64,000 bases of DNA from Marinobacter azerbaijanicus. GTDB lineage: Bacteria > Pseudomonadota > Gammaproteobacteria > Pseudomonadales > Oleiphilaceae. The notes under the pieces were generated by a model. It did no database searches and had not been told where the DNA came from. It was given only the letters and a program-made list of their open reading frames with translations. The stretch spans positions 1 through 64,000 of the forward strand of contig NZ_JASSVS010000008.1 in assembly GCF_030250645.1 (NCBI RefSeq), read 5' to 3'. Shown in pieces: positions 53,837 to 61,488 of this stretch (position 1 is its first letter; each line of letters begins with the position of its first letter). Position numbers and translations under genes: made by a program.

Positions 53837-54592
53837 TCAATGGCCAATCGTGGCCTCGTTGATGGTCAATTCATACTCGCTGCCATCCGGCTCCACTTGC
53901 AGGAAGCGGATCAGCAGGTGGTTCCTTTCCGGTGCGAACCACATCAGCGATTGCCGTTTGCTGCTGCTGTCACGGACTTTCTCTGCCTTGAGGGTTCTTA
54001 TTTCCTCGCCGTTGGCGTTCAGGATTTCCTCATCAACGACGGCAAAGCGGTCGGTGTCGTAGTCGCCCTTGTCCACCACGCGGTATTCCATTTCACGTTT
54101 GCCTGCCTTGATGTCCTGGCTCAGTTGAAGCTGGTAGCCCATTGGGTCAAGGGTGCCTTTCTCCAGCTCCATGGAAAACTTGTCGCCCTCATGGTGGCCG
54201 CTGACCACCATGTTGTCCCAGTCAAAGTTGATCGCTTCCTTCCTGTCCCTGATCAGGAAGCCGGACAATTTGTAACGGTAACGCAGAGGGATAACCCGGT
54301 TGTTCTCCCAGCGAAAAATGAGGGATTCATCGATATCGGCAATAAAGGAGTCCACGTCGGTGCGAAATCGCCAGGTGCCGTCGTCCTGCTGCTCCAGAAT
54401 GCGGCGGGCGCTGCCGCTAAGCGAGATGCCCTTATCCATGGATGCGTTGTAGCTGAGTTCCATGGGTTGGAGGGGAATCTCCTCTGTCTCCTCGGTAGTC
54501 TGTGTCTCCTCGGCAGTCTGGGCCAGGGCTGCGCCAGAAAGCAGCAGGGCCAGCATGACGAGCCGGGCTGAGGAGCTGTGTTTCATGGGCAT
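53837..54592 (-). CDS. DUF3108 exported protein
   Basis: A 251-residue predicted periplasmic protein of the DUF3108 family, with a Sec signal (MKHSSSARLVMLALLLSGAALAQ) then an acidic Thr/Glu stretch. The family core is MELSYNASMDKGISLSGSA and WRFRTDVDSFIADIDES. It is beta-rich and of unknown function. The start at 54592 is chosen because GGAG stands 7 bases before it. It lies downstream of purN on the minus strand, as in Pseudomonas. Confidence 0.88.
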   Translation of the reverse strand: MPMKHSSSARLVMLALLLSGAALAQTAEETQTTEETEEIPLQPMELSYNASMDKGISLSGSARRILEQQDDGTWRFRTDVDSFIADIDESLIFRWENNRVIPLRYRYKLSGFLIRDRKEAINFDWDNMVVSGHHEGDKFSMELEKGTLDPMGYQLQLSQDIKAGKREMEYRVVDKGDYDTDRFAVVDEEILNANGEEIRTLKAEKVRDSSSKRQSLMWFAPERNHLLIRFLQVEPDGSEYELTINEATIGH

Positions 54593-54681
54593 ACGGTTTC
54601 TCCGGTTACGCAATACAGGGATTCCTGTCCCTGGGTAGTCTAGCGCGCCTGAATGCTTCCACAGATGACGATAAGTTTACT

Positions 54682-55362
54682 TCAGGCGGTGACTGCGGAA
54701 CTGTCGTCAGGAAGCACCAGAGGTCTGTTCAGGGGCTGGCCGTCGAAAACCACATAGTCTGTGCCCAATTGAATTCGCCCTTCACAGAACCAGCGGACAA
54801 CAATGGGGTAAAGCAGATGCTCTTTCTGCTGGACCTTCTCCGCCAGGGACTCCGGGGTATCGTCCGGTGCCACGCTGACTTCGGCCTGGGCAATGACCGG
54901 GCCGCCATCCAGTTCCTCGGTGACGAAATGAATGGACACGCCATGCACCTTGTCTCCTGCCTCCAGAGCGCGCTGGTGGGTATTCAGGCCGGTATACTTC
55001 GGCAGCAGCGAGGGGTGAACATTCAGCATGGTGCCGCGGAGCGCCCGCACAAAATCCGTAGTCAGGATTCGCATGAATCCAGCCAGGACGATCAGGTCCG
55101 GGTTATGGCGGCGAATTTCTGCCATCAACGCACCGTCGAACTCCTCACGGGACCCGTAGCGGGTGTGATCTACGGTAAAAGTGTCGATGTTCGCCTGGGC
55201 AGCCCGCTCCAGGGCAAAAGCCTGGGGCCGGTTGCAGCCTACGGCCACGATCTGGCCGGGAAAATCGCGTTCCCGGCTGGCGTCAATGAGGGCCTGGAGA
55301 TTGGTGCCACTTCCCGAGGCCAGAACCAGAATACGGGGTGCGGTTACTGAATCTGCCTTCAT
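54682..55362 (-). CDS. purN: Phosphoribosylglycinamide formyltransferase
   Basis: A 226-residue enzyme for the third step of purine synthesis, using 10-formyl-[19 protein letters not shown] binds the phosphate. The catalytic region is [18 protein letters not shown] with the His, and [20 protein letters not shown] follows with the Asp region. Its ATG overlaps the purM stop as ATGA. Confidence 0.97.
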   Translation of the reverse strand: MKADSVTAPRILVLASGSGTNLQALIDASRERDFPGQIVAVGCNRPQAFALERAAQANIDTFTVDHTRYGSREEFDGALMAEIRRHNPDLIVLAGFMRILTTDFVRALRGTMLNVHPSLLPKYTGLNTHQRALEAGDKVHGVSIHFVTEELDGGPVIAQAEVSVAPDDTPESLAEKVQQKEHLLYPIVVRWFCEGRIQLGTDYVVFDGQPLNRPLVLPDDSSAVTA

Positions 55363-56423
55363 ACCGACAACAGCCCTGGTGCATAGCGAACAGAGGCCGA
55401 GGCGGCTGAGTCGTCTGCGGATTCAATCACGCCAATCTGCCAGACCTTTTCACCCAGAGCGTTCAGGGTGTCCATTGCCAGCTCACGCTGATTGGGAGGC
55501 ACGCAGACGATCATGCCCACGCCGCAGTTGAAGGTGCGGTACATCTCCTCACTGGCAACTCCGCCGGCATCCTTCAGCCACTGGAATATCGGCGGCAACT
55601 TCCAGCTGTCGGTGTCGATAGCGGCGACCAGGCCGTCAGGCAGGACCCGGGGAATGTTCTCTGGCAAGCCGCCGCCAGTGATGTGGGAAAGCGCATGAAC
55701 ATCCACTTCACGGGCCAGCTGAAGCAGGTTTTTCACGTATATGCGGGTCGGGGCCATCAGGGCATCGCCAAGGGTGATGTCACCGATGGTCTGGCTCAGG
55801 TTGGCATTGCTGACCTCGAGAATCTTGCGGATCAGTGAATAGCCATTGGAATGCGGGCCCGAAGAGCCCAGCGCCAGCAGAGCGTCACCGGCCTGCACGC
55901 GGCTGCCGTCGATGATCTCGCTGCGCTCGGCAACACCCACACAGAAGCCGGCCAGGTCGTAATCGTCGCCTTCATACATGCCGGGCATTTCGGCAGTCTC
56001 TCCACCCACCAGGGAGCAGCCTGCCTGTTCACAGCCCTTGCCGATACCCTCAACCACCTGGGCCGCCACATCCACGTTCAGTTTGCCGGTGGCGTAGTAG
56101 TCCAGAAAGAAGAGGGGTTCCGCGCCGCCCACGACCAGGTCGTTGACGCACATGGCAACAAGGTCGATACCAATGGTGTCGTGTTTCTGGAGCTGCATGG
56201 CGAGCCTGAGTTTGGTGCCCACGCCGTCTGTGCCAGACACCAGAACCGGTTCATGGTAGCCCGGGGGTATGGCAACCATGGCGCCAAAGCCTCCGAGGCC
56301 GCCGAGAACTTCGGGGCGGCGGGTGCGAGCAGCCGTGTTCTTGATTCGGTTGACGAGTTCGTTTCCTGCGTCAATATCAACGCCGGCGTCACGATAGGTG
56401 AGGGAGGGCTTCTGTTCGCTCAT
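55359..56423 (-). CDS. purM: Phosphoribosylformylglycinamidine cyclo-ligase
   Basis: A 354-residue AIR synthetase for the fifth step of purine synthesis. Family regions are [53 protein letters not shown] and THITGGG-type [18 protein letters not shown] 56423 (MSEQKPS) is used; a longer in-frame start would add 26 unusual residues. It is divergent from the DUF2066 gene. Confidence 0.97.
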   Translation of the reverse strand: MSEQKPSLTYRDAGVDIDAGNELVNRIKNTAARTRRPEVLGGLGGFGAMVAIPPGYHEPVLVSGTDGVGTKLRLAMQLQKHDTIGIDLVAMCVNDLVVGGAEPLFFLDYYATGKLNVDVAAQVVEGIGKGCEQAGCSLVGGETAEMPGMYEGDDYDLAGFCVGVAERSEIIDGSRVQAGDALLALGSSGPHSNGYSLIRKILEVSNANLSQTIGDITLGDALMAPTRIYVKNLLQLAREVDVHALSHITGGGLPENIPRVLPDGLVAAIDTDSWKLPPIFQWLKDAGGVASEEMYRTFNCGVGMIVCVPPNQRELAMDTLNALGEKVWQIGVIESADDSAASASVRYAPGLLSV

Positions 56424-56626
56424 GGTGTGCTTAACCGTTTGGTTTGGACAGTGGGTCAGGCGCCGGATTTTAACAGGTGCGGAGTGGCGCTCCAAATGCA
56501 ATTGCCATGTTTGCTGTTGTGTGGGCGCTCGCAGGCTGTATTGACTTTCTGCAATCCCGGTTAGCTACTCACACCATGGGGCTTGGTGTATCCTATGCGC
56601 CATTCAGACGAATTGCAGGGTGTTTC

Positions 56627-57943
56627 ATGCCAGACTCAGGAAAAATCTCGATGCAGGCAGCGCAAATAATCCGTCGGTCGGTGCGGTTATTCGGTCTTCT
56701 GGCGCTGATGGCTGCGCCGGCGGCCGCTGTCACGGTCACCGGACTCTATTCTGTGGAGGTGCCGGTGGCGAGTTCCCAGCCATCGGATCTGGAGCAGGGC
56801 TATGCCGACGGACTGAGCCAGGTTTTTGTCCGTGTATCGGGCACCCGCGATGTGCTTGGCAACGAGGGCGTTGAGGCATTGCTGGACGATGCCGAATCCC
56901 TGTTGCAGTCATATCAGTTCCTGCGTTCGGATGAGGGCAATCACCGCCTGCGCATGTCGTTTGGCGCGGTGGGCGTCAATCGCGCTCTTGCTTCCGTTGA
57001 TGCGCCGGTATGGGGTGCTAACCGGCCGCTGACACTGGCATGGATTGCGGTAGAGGAAAGAGGCCGTCGTACCCTGGTTCATGCTGACGGGGAGAGTGCT
57101 GCCGAGGATGACGAGTGGCGGGAGGTTTTTCAGGATGCCGCTGTCAGACGCGGACTGCCGGTGAGTCTGCCCCCGGAGGATTTTCAGCAGGAGCGGGAAT
57201 TGTTGTCTGATATCTGGGGCCAGTTCACCTCCAGTGTCCAGAGGGCTTCTGAAGACCTTGAGCATGATCTGATCTCATTGGTGAGGGTCAGCCGGTCCGG
57301 CTCACAGTGGCGTGCTGGATGGGTGTTCGATGGCATGGGGCTGGACAGTACGGAGCAGTCAGTAACCGCCGATACCAAAGAAGATCTGGCCGCGAGGGTT
57401 ATCGGGCGTTGGGCAGAGATGTTTGCAGATCGCTATGCGGTTGCAGGTAGCGATGTGGGCGAGTCGCCGCAAGTGGACATCGTGGTGCATGGTGTGACCA
57501 GCCTGACGGATTATGCACGGGTGAACGGCGCTCTCAAGAAGCTTTCCCCGGTTGTGGAGGCTGGCGCCACCCAGGCCAAAGACGACCAGCTGAAGCTGCG
57601 GGTTGTTTTTTCCGGGGAAATGGAACAGCTGAAGCAGTACATTGCCCTTGATCCCCGTCTGGTACCGCTCTCTGATGCGGAAGTGTCCAGGATGCCCGCT
57701 GCTGGCGGCGACGACACCACTGAAGACAAGGCTGACGAGCAGGTGTTGGAGGCCCCGGAAGGCGGTGTTGCGCTGGCAGAAGACAGCACTGAGAATGCCG
57801 ATGCCTCCGCCAACCCCCTGTTTGTGTATCAACCACTACTGGTGGATGAGCAGGAGTCTGAGCAGGCATTCGAGTCGCTATACCAGGTGCTGCATTACCG
57901 CTGGCAGCCTTCCCCTATCATTGACTCGGAAGACGGAGAGTAA
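56627..57943 (+). CDS. DUF2066 exported protein
   Basis: A 438-residue protein with a hydrophobic export segment (RLFGLLALMAAPAAA) and a DUF2066 core (YADGLSQVFVRVSGTRDVLG). An acidic Asp/Glu/Thr-rich region (about 360-410) and a C-terminal LYQVLHYRWQPSP follow. The function is unknown. The ATG at 56627 has GCAGGG upstream. It opens the DUF2066-CDP-alcohol transferase-hda group, a Pseudomonas-like order. Confidence 0.87.
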   Translation: MPDSGKISMQAAQIIRRSVRLFGLLALMAAPAAAVTVTGLYSVEVPVASSQPSDLEQGYADGLSQVFVRVSGTRDVLGNEGVEALLDDAESLLQSYQFLRSDEGNHRLRMSFGAVGVNRALASVDAPVWGANRPLTLAWIAVEERGRRTLVHADGESAAEDDEWREVFQDAAVRRGLPVSLPPEDFQQERELLSDIWGQFTSSVQRASEDLEHDLISLVRVSRSGSQWRAGWVFDGMGLDSTEQSVTADTKEDLAARVIGRWAEMFADRYAVAGSDVGESPQVDIVVHGVTSLTDYARVNGALKKLSPVVEAGATQAKDDQLKLRVVFSGEMEQLKQYIALDPRLVPLSDAEVSRMPAAGGDDTTEDKADEQVLEAPEGGVALAEDSTENADASANPLFVYQPLLVDEQESEQAFESLYQVLHYRWQPSPIIDSEDGE

Positions 57944-57976
57944 TTTTCGGGTGCTGAAGGTCGAGGGAGGCGTGTC

Positions 57977-58537
57977 ATGAGTGCGCACCGCTGGCGTTGG
58001 ATTCCCAATGCGCTGACGTTTCTGCGCATACTGCTGATCGCCCCCTTCGCTGCTGCTCTCCTGGCCAAGGAATACCGGCTTGCCCTGGTAATCTTCTTCG
58101 TTGCGTCAGCCACCGATGCGATTGATGGTTTCCTCGCCCGCCACTTTGACTGGCGCACCAGGCTGGGCGCCATTGCGGACCCTCTGGCTGACAAGGCGCT
58201 GTTGATTACGGCCTACCTCATGCTTACCCTGACCGGCGTCCTGCCGCCATGGCTGTTCTGGCTGGTTCTGGGCAGGGATCTCCTGATTGTGTGCGGTGGG
58301 CTGGCGTTCCACTATGGCGTCGGTCGGTTCGAGTTGCAGCCCAGCATTCCCGGAAAACTCAACACACTGATTCAGATATTGGTGGCTCTCGCGATTATCA
58401 TTCTGCTGGCAGGCCTGCCAATGCAGCCATGGGTAATTGACGCTGGTATCCTGCTGGTAGCGGTTTCCGCAGTGTTCAGTGGAGGGCATTACATCGGCAT
58501 CTGGAGCCTGAAAGCCTGGAGGATCAAGAGACAGTGA
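57977..58537 (+). CDS. CDP-alcohol phosphatidyltransferase (PgsA-like)
   Basis: A 186-residue inner-membrane enzyme of the CDP-alcohol phosphatidyltransferase family. The active-site pattern D-x2-D-G-x2-A-R-x8-G-x3-D-x3-D is complete in DAIDGFLARHFDWRTRLGAI ADPLADKAL (about 39-67). About five spans follow the amphipathic WIPNALTFLRILLIAPF. It probably makes phosphatidylglycerophosphate or cardiolipin-type lipids; it may be a paralogue of the main pgsA. It overlaps hda by 4 bases. Confidence 0.9.
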   Translation: MSAHRWRWIPNALTFLRILLIAPFAAALLAKEYRLALVIFFVASATDAIDGFLARHFDWRTRLGAIADPLADKALLITAYLMLTLTGVLPPWLFWLVLGRDLLIVCGGLAFHYGVGRFELQPSIPGKLNTLIQILVALAIIILLAGLPMQPWVIDAGILLVAVSAVFSGGHYIGIWSLKAWRIKRQ

Positions 58538-59232
58538 GTGCTTCTCAACTGGTGCTGGGCGTCAAGCTTCGGGACGATGCCCGGTTCGATAATTTCCACG
58601 GGGACAGGAATGCGGCGGCAGCGGCGCGCCTGAAGGATGCCTGCGAGCAAAGATCACCGGTGCCCGTTGTCGCGGTCTGTGGCGACGCCGATACCGGCAA
58701 GAGTCATCTGTTGCAGGCCGTCTGTCACCTTGCCGAGCGTCGCGGACAGAGTGCCGTGTGCGTCAGTGTGGAGGAGTTATTGCCGTTCGGGCCGGACGCA
58801 CTGGCAGGGCTGGAAAACCAGTCGGTGATCTGCCTTGACGACCTGGATCTCATTGCCGGCCGGGAAAACTGGGAAGAAGCGGTCTTCCATCTGTACAATC
58901 GGGTTAATGATGGTGGCAACCTGATGGTCGTCAGCCTGTCCGAAGTGCCGGGCGAACTGCCATTCCTGTTGCCGGATCTGGTATCACGGTTGCGCCACGG
59001 GTTGACGATTCAACTGGGCATCAACCGTGACGATGACCGGCTCCGGATTCTGATGGCCAGGGCCGAGCAGCGGGGGCTGGTCCTCGGTGATGATGTGGCG
59101 GCATTCATACTCAAGCGTGCGCCAAGAAAGCTTGCCGATCTTCTGGCGATTCTGGATCGTCTGGACGAAAACTCTTTACGTGCCCAGCGCCGACTCACGA
59201 TACCGTTTGTGAAGTCAGTGATGGGCTGGTAG
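58534..59232 (+). CDS. hda: DnaA regulatory inactivator Hda
   Basis: A 232-residue AAA+ protein that, with the DNA-loaded beta clamp, drives hydrolysis of DnaA-bound ATP. A short clamp-binding N-terminus (QLVLGVKL) precedes Walker A GDADTGKSHLLQ (Lys56), Walker B VICLDDLDLIAG and a sensor-II region RAPRKLADLLAILDRLD. GTG start overlapping the lipid transferase stop. It is followed 35 bases later by a ParA-type gene. Confidence 0.94.
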   Translation: MSASQLVLGVKLRDDARFDNFHGDRNAAAAARLKDACEQRSPVPVVAVCGDADTGKSHLLQAVCHLAERRGQSAVCVSVEELLPFGPDALAGLENQSVICLDDLDLIAGRENWEEAVFHLYNRVNDGGNLMVVSLSEVPGELPFLLPDLVSRLRHGLTIQLGINRDDDRLRILMARAEQRGLVLGDDVAAFILKRAPRKLADLLAILDRLDENSLRAQRRLTIPFVKSVMGW

Positions 59233-59267
59233 CTGAAAAAATACAGGGAACAGGTCAGGGGACAGAT

Positions 59268-60065
59268 ATGAGACGAGTCGTGTTCAATCAGAAAGGCGGT
59301 GTCGGTAAATCCAGTATCACCTGTAACCTGGCTGCCATCAGTGCTGCCAGGGGCAAACGCACACTGGTCGTCGATCTCGACCCCCAGGGCAATTCGACCC
59401 ACTATCTGCTTGGCAGGCCGGCAGCGGAGCTCAAGGACACGATAGCGGACTATCTGGAGCAGACTGTCGCTTTTACGGTGTTTAACCGCCGCGCCGACGA
59501 GTTTGTTCATGCCTCGCCTTTTGACAATCTGTTTGTCATGCCGTCGAGTCCCGAGCTGGACTTTCTTGAGCGCAAGCTGGAAGCCAAGCACAAGATCTAT
59601 AAATTGAGGGAAGCGCTCAAGAAACTGGGGGAATCCTTCGACGAGATTTATATCGATACGGCTCCGGCGCTGAACTTCTATACCCGTTCGGCGCTGATCG
59701 CCGCACAGCGGTGCCTTATTCCTTTTGATTGTGACGACTTTTCCCGACAGGCTCTCTACAGTATTCTCCACGAAATTCAGGAATTGCAGGAAGATCACAA
59801 CGAGGATCTGGTCGTGGAAGGCATTGTCGCGAACCAGTTCCAGCCAAGGGCCAGCCTGCCCAAACAACTGGTCCGCGAGTTGATTGAAGAGGGGCTTCCT
59901 GTGTTGCCGGTGAGGTTGTCCAGCTCGGTTAAGATGAAAGAGTCCCACCAGAGCCGTCAGCCGCTGATTCACATGGCTCCGAAGCACCCTCTGACACGAC
60001 AGTATGAAGACCTTTACCGGGTGCTTCACGGAGAAACTGTTGAACTGGAACCACTGGCCGACTGA
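59268..60065 (+). CDS. Orphan ParA-family ATPase
   Basis: A 265-residue deviant-Walker ATPase. The N-terminus RRVVFNQKGGVGKSSITCNL has the signature Lys9 and Lys14. VVDLDPQGNSTHYLLG is motif A', and DEIYIDTAPALNFYTRSALI holds the Walker B region with Asp. It is in the size range of chromosomal or cellular ParA/MinD-type positioning proteins. No parB or parS is seen nearby. Two small features of context are notable: hda just before and a YqcC-family gene 9 bases after. Confidence 0.92.
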   Translation: MRRVVFNQKGGVGKSSITCNLAAISAARGKRTLVVDLDPQGNSTHYLLGRPAAELKDTIADYLEQTVAFTVFNRRADEFVHASPFDNLFVMPSSPELDFLERKLEAKHKIYKLREALKKLGESFDEIYIDTAPALNFYTRSALIAAQRCLIPFDCDDFSRQALYSILHEIQELQEDHNEDLVVEGIVANQFQPRASLPKQLVRELIEEGLPVLPVRLSSSVKMKESHQSRQPLIHMAPKHPLTRQYEDLYRVLHGETVELEPLAD

Positions 60066-60074
60066 GAGTGAACC

Positions 60075-60413
60075 ATGGCAAGACGGTCTGACCATACCGC
60101 CCGCGTGGCGGACAGCCTGCTGCAGATCGAGATCGAGTTACGGCGGATTGACGCCTGGGAAACTGATCCACCACCTGACGAGGCATTACAGAGTACAAAA
60201 CCGTTTGCGGTGGATACCCTGGAATTTACCCAGTGGCTTCAGTTTGTATTTGTCAGCCGCATGAAGGTGCTGATTGAAAACGAGCACCCATTGCCAGAAG
60301 TATCGGGAATGGCGCCTATGGCGGAGGAGCATTTCCGGGGCAGAACCGAATCCGGTCATCGCCTGATTCGGGAGCTGGCGGAAATGGACCGGCTGCTTTC
60401 GGCGCAGTCCTGA
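60075..60413 (+). CDS. yqcC: YqcC family protein (DUF446)
   Basis: A 112-residue cytoplasmic helical protein of the DUF446/YqcC family. Matching parts are VADSLLQIEIELRRIDAWE at the N-terminus, PFAVDTLEFTQWLQFVFVSR in the middle and LPEVSGMAPMAEEHF. In E. coli YqcC neighbours a tRNA pseudouridine synthase; its function is unknown. Here it is coupled to the ParA gene by a 9-base gap and converges with nadC, with only 4 bases between. Confidence 0.85.
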   Translation: MARRSDHTARVADSLLQIEIELRRIDAWETDPPPDEALQSTKPFAVDTLEFTQWLQFVFVSRMKVLIENEHPLPEVSGMAPMAEEHFRGRTESGHRLIRELAEMDRLLSAQS

Positions 60414-60417
60414 TCCG

Positions 60418-61266
60418 TCAGCCTGTTGTTTCAAGCCGCATGGACAGGTCCACGGCGCGCACATCCTTGGTCAGCGCCCCGATGGAGATGTAGTCCACGC
60501 CTGTTTCTGCCACCGGCACCAGGGTCTCGCTGTTAATGCTGCCAGAAGCCTCCAGTTTTGCTGCACCGGCGGTGCGGCTGACTGCCTTCTTCATATCGTC
60601 GAGCGAAAACTCGTCCAGCATGATGATATCCGCCCCGGCGGCAAGGGCCTGCTCGAGCTCATCAGAGTTCTCGGTTTCTACTTCCACGGGACGTCCAGGG
60701 GCTATGCGGCGGGCTTCCTTCACTGCGTTGGCGATCGACCCGCAGGCGGCAATATGATTTTCCTTGATGAGGAACGCATCCCAAAGGCCAATGCGGTGGT
60801 TATGGCAGCCACCACAGGTCACTGCGTATTTCTGGGCAAGGCGCAGGCCCGGAAGGGTTTTCCGGGTATCGAGTAGCTGCACCCCGGTATGGGCAACCCG
60901 ACGGGCGTATCCTGCGCAGGCAGTGGCAACGCCTGAGAGCATCTGAAGCCAGTTCAGAGCCGTGCGCTCTGCGGTGAGCAGGCTGCGGGCCGGTCCTTCC
61001 ATCGTAAACAGCAGCTGGTCGGGATCGACCTTATCCCCGTCGCTAACCTTCCACGCCAGAGAAACCTGGGGATCCACCTGCCTGAAAACTTCTTCAACCC
61101 ACGCTCGACCAGCAATGATGGCGGTTTCACGAGTGACAACCTGCCCACGACTTATCCGGTTTTCCGGTATCAGCATAGCGGTGATGTCGCCATCTCCAAC
61201 ATCTTCCCTGAGGCTTTGGGCGACATTTTCGATACGGGACTGGCGGAGCAGTTCGGCTGGGATCAT
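60418..61266 (-). CDS. nadC: Nicotinate-nucleotide pyrophosphorylase (quinolinate PRTase)
   Basis: A 282-residue enzyme turning quinolinate and PRPP into nicotinate mononucleotide, the last de novo NAD step. Family regions include [52 protein letters not shown] and [23 protein letters not shown] 61266 is used; a longer in-frame start adds 33 residues unlike the family. nadC-DUF1631-ampD is also the order in Pseudomonas. Confidence 0.96.
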   Translation of the reverse strand: MIPAELLRQSRIENVAQSLREDVGDGDITAMLIPENRISRGQVVTRETAIIAGRAWVEEVFRQVDPQVSLAWKVSDGDKVDPDQLLFTMEGPARSLLTAERTALNWLQMLSGVATACAGYARRVAHTGVQLLDTRKTLPGLRLAQKYAVTCGGCHNHRIGLWDAFLIKENHIAACGSIANAVKEARRIAPGRPVEVETENSDELEQALAAGADIIMLDEFSLDDMKKAVSRTAGAAKLEASGSINSETLVPVAETGVDYISIGALTKDVRAVDLSMRLETTG

Positions 61267-61375
61267 GGTTGGAATTCCGGTCGTTTCTGGGTATGGGTGA
61301 CGCAATTGATTCGGGACACTGATTCTAAAGCCCGCCAGTGAATTCGCCAAACAGAAGTGAGTCACACTGCTAAAC

Positions 61376-61391
61376 TGTGATGTCCATCACT
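61376..61391. promoter_or_regulatory. CRP/Vfr-like site upstream of DUF1631 gene
   Basis: TGTGATGTCCATCACT fits TGTGA-N6-TCACA with one end mismatch, and the core GTGATG-TC-CATCAC is a perfect palindrome. It lies 97 bases before the DUF1631 ATG and 110 bases before the nadC ATG, so it could act on either promoter. Confidence 0.55.
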
Positions 61392-61400
61392 TAAACACAA

Positions 61401-61428
61401 AAGGTGACAAATTCTGACACAAGGTGAC
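61401..61428. promoter_or_regulatory. Direct repeat AAGGTGAC pair
   Basis: AAGGTGAC occurs at 61401-61408 and 61421-61428. The spacing is exactly 20 bases, about two helical turns, and each copy is preceded by ACACAA. It stands between the CRP-like site and the DUF1631 start. This suggests an operator for a dimeric or cooperative regulator; no known regulator matched by eye. Confidence 0.4.
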
Positions 61429-61488
61429 GTGGGTAGGCCCTAAGATGTGCAATAACACATCTCTTTTGTCACCGTCCGGAGTAGCCGA

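Noticed and set aside
54616..54633. Terminator between purN and the DUF3108 gene
   Set aside because: A 6-base stem (CAGGGA/TCCCTG) without a T run on either strand; too weak to list.
56477..56626. Longer N-terminus for the DUF2066 protein, including a lipobox-like LAGC
   Set aside because: The extension lies in the divergent promoter region with purM and lacks a ribosome site; the export signal after 56651 is adequate.
58330..58350. GGTTCGAGT resembling a tRNA T-loop
   Set aside because: It lies inside the phosphatidyltransferase coding region with no acceptor or anticodon stem around it.
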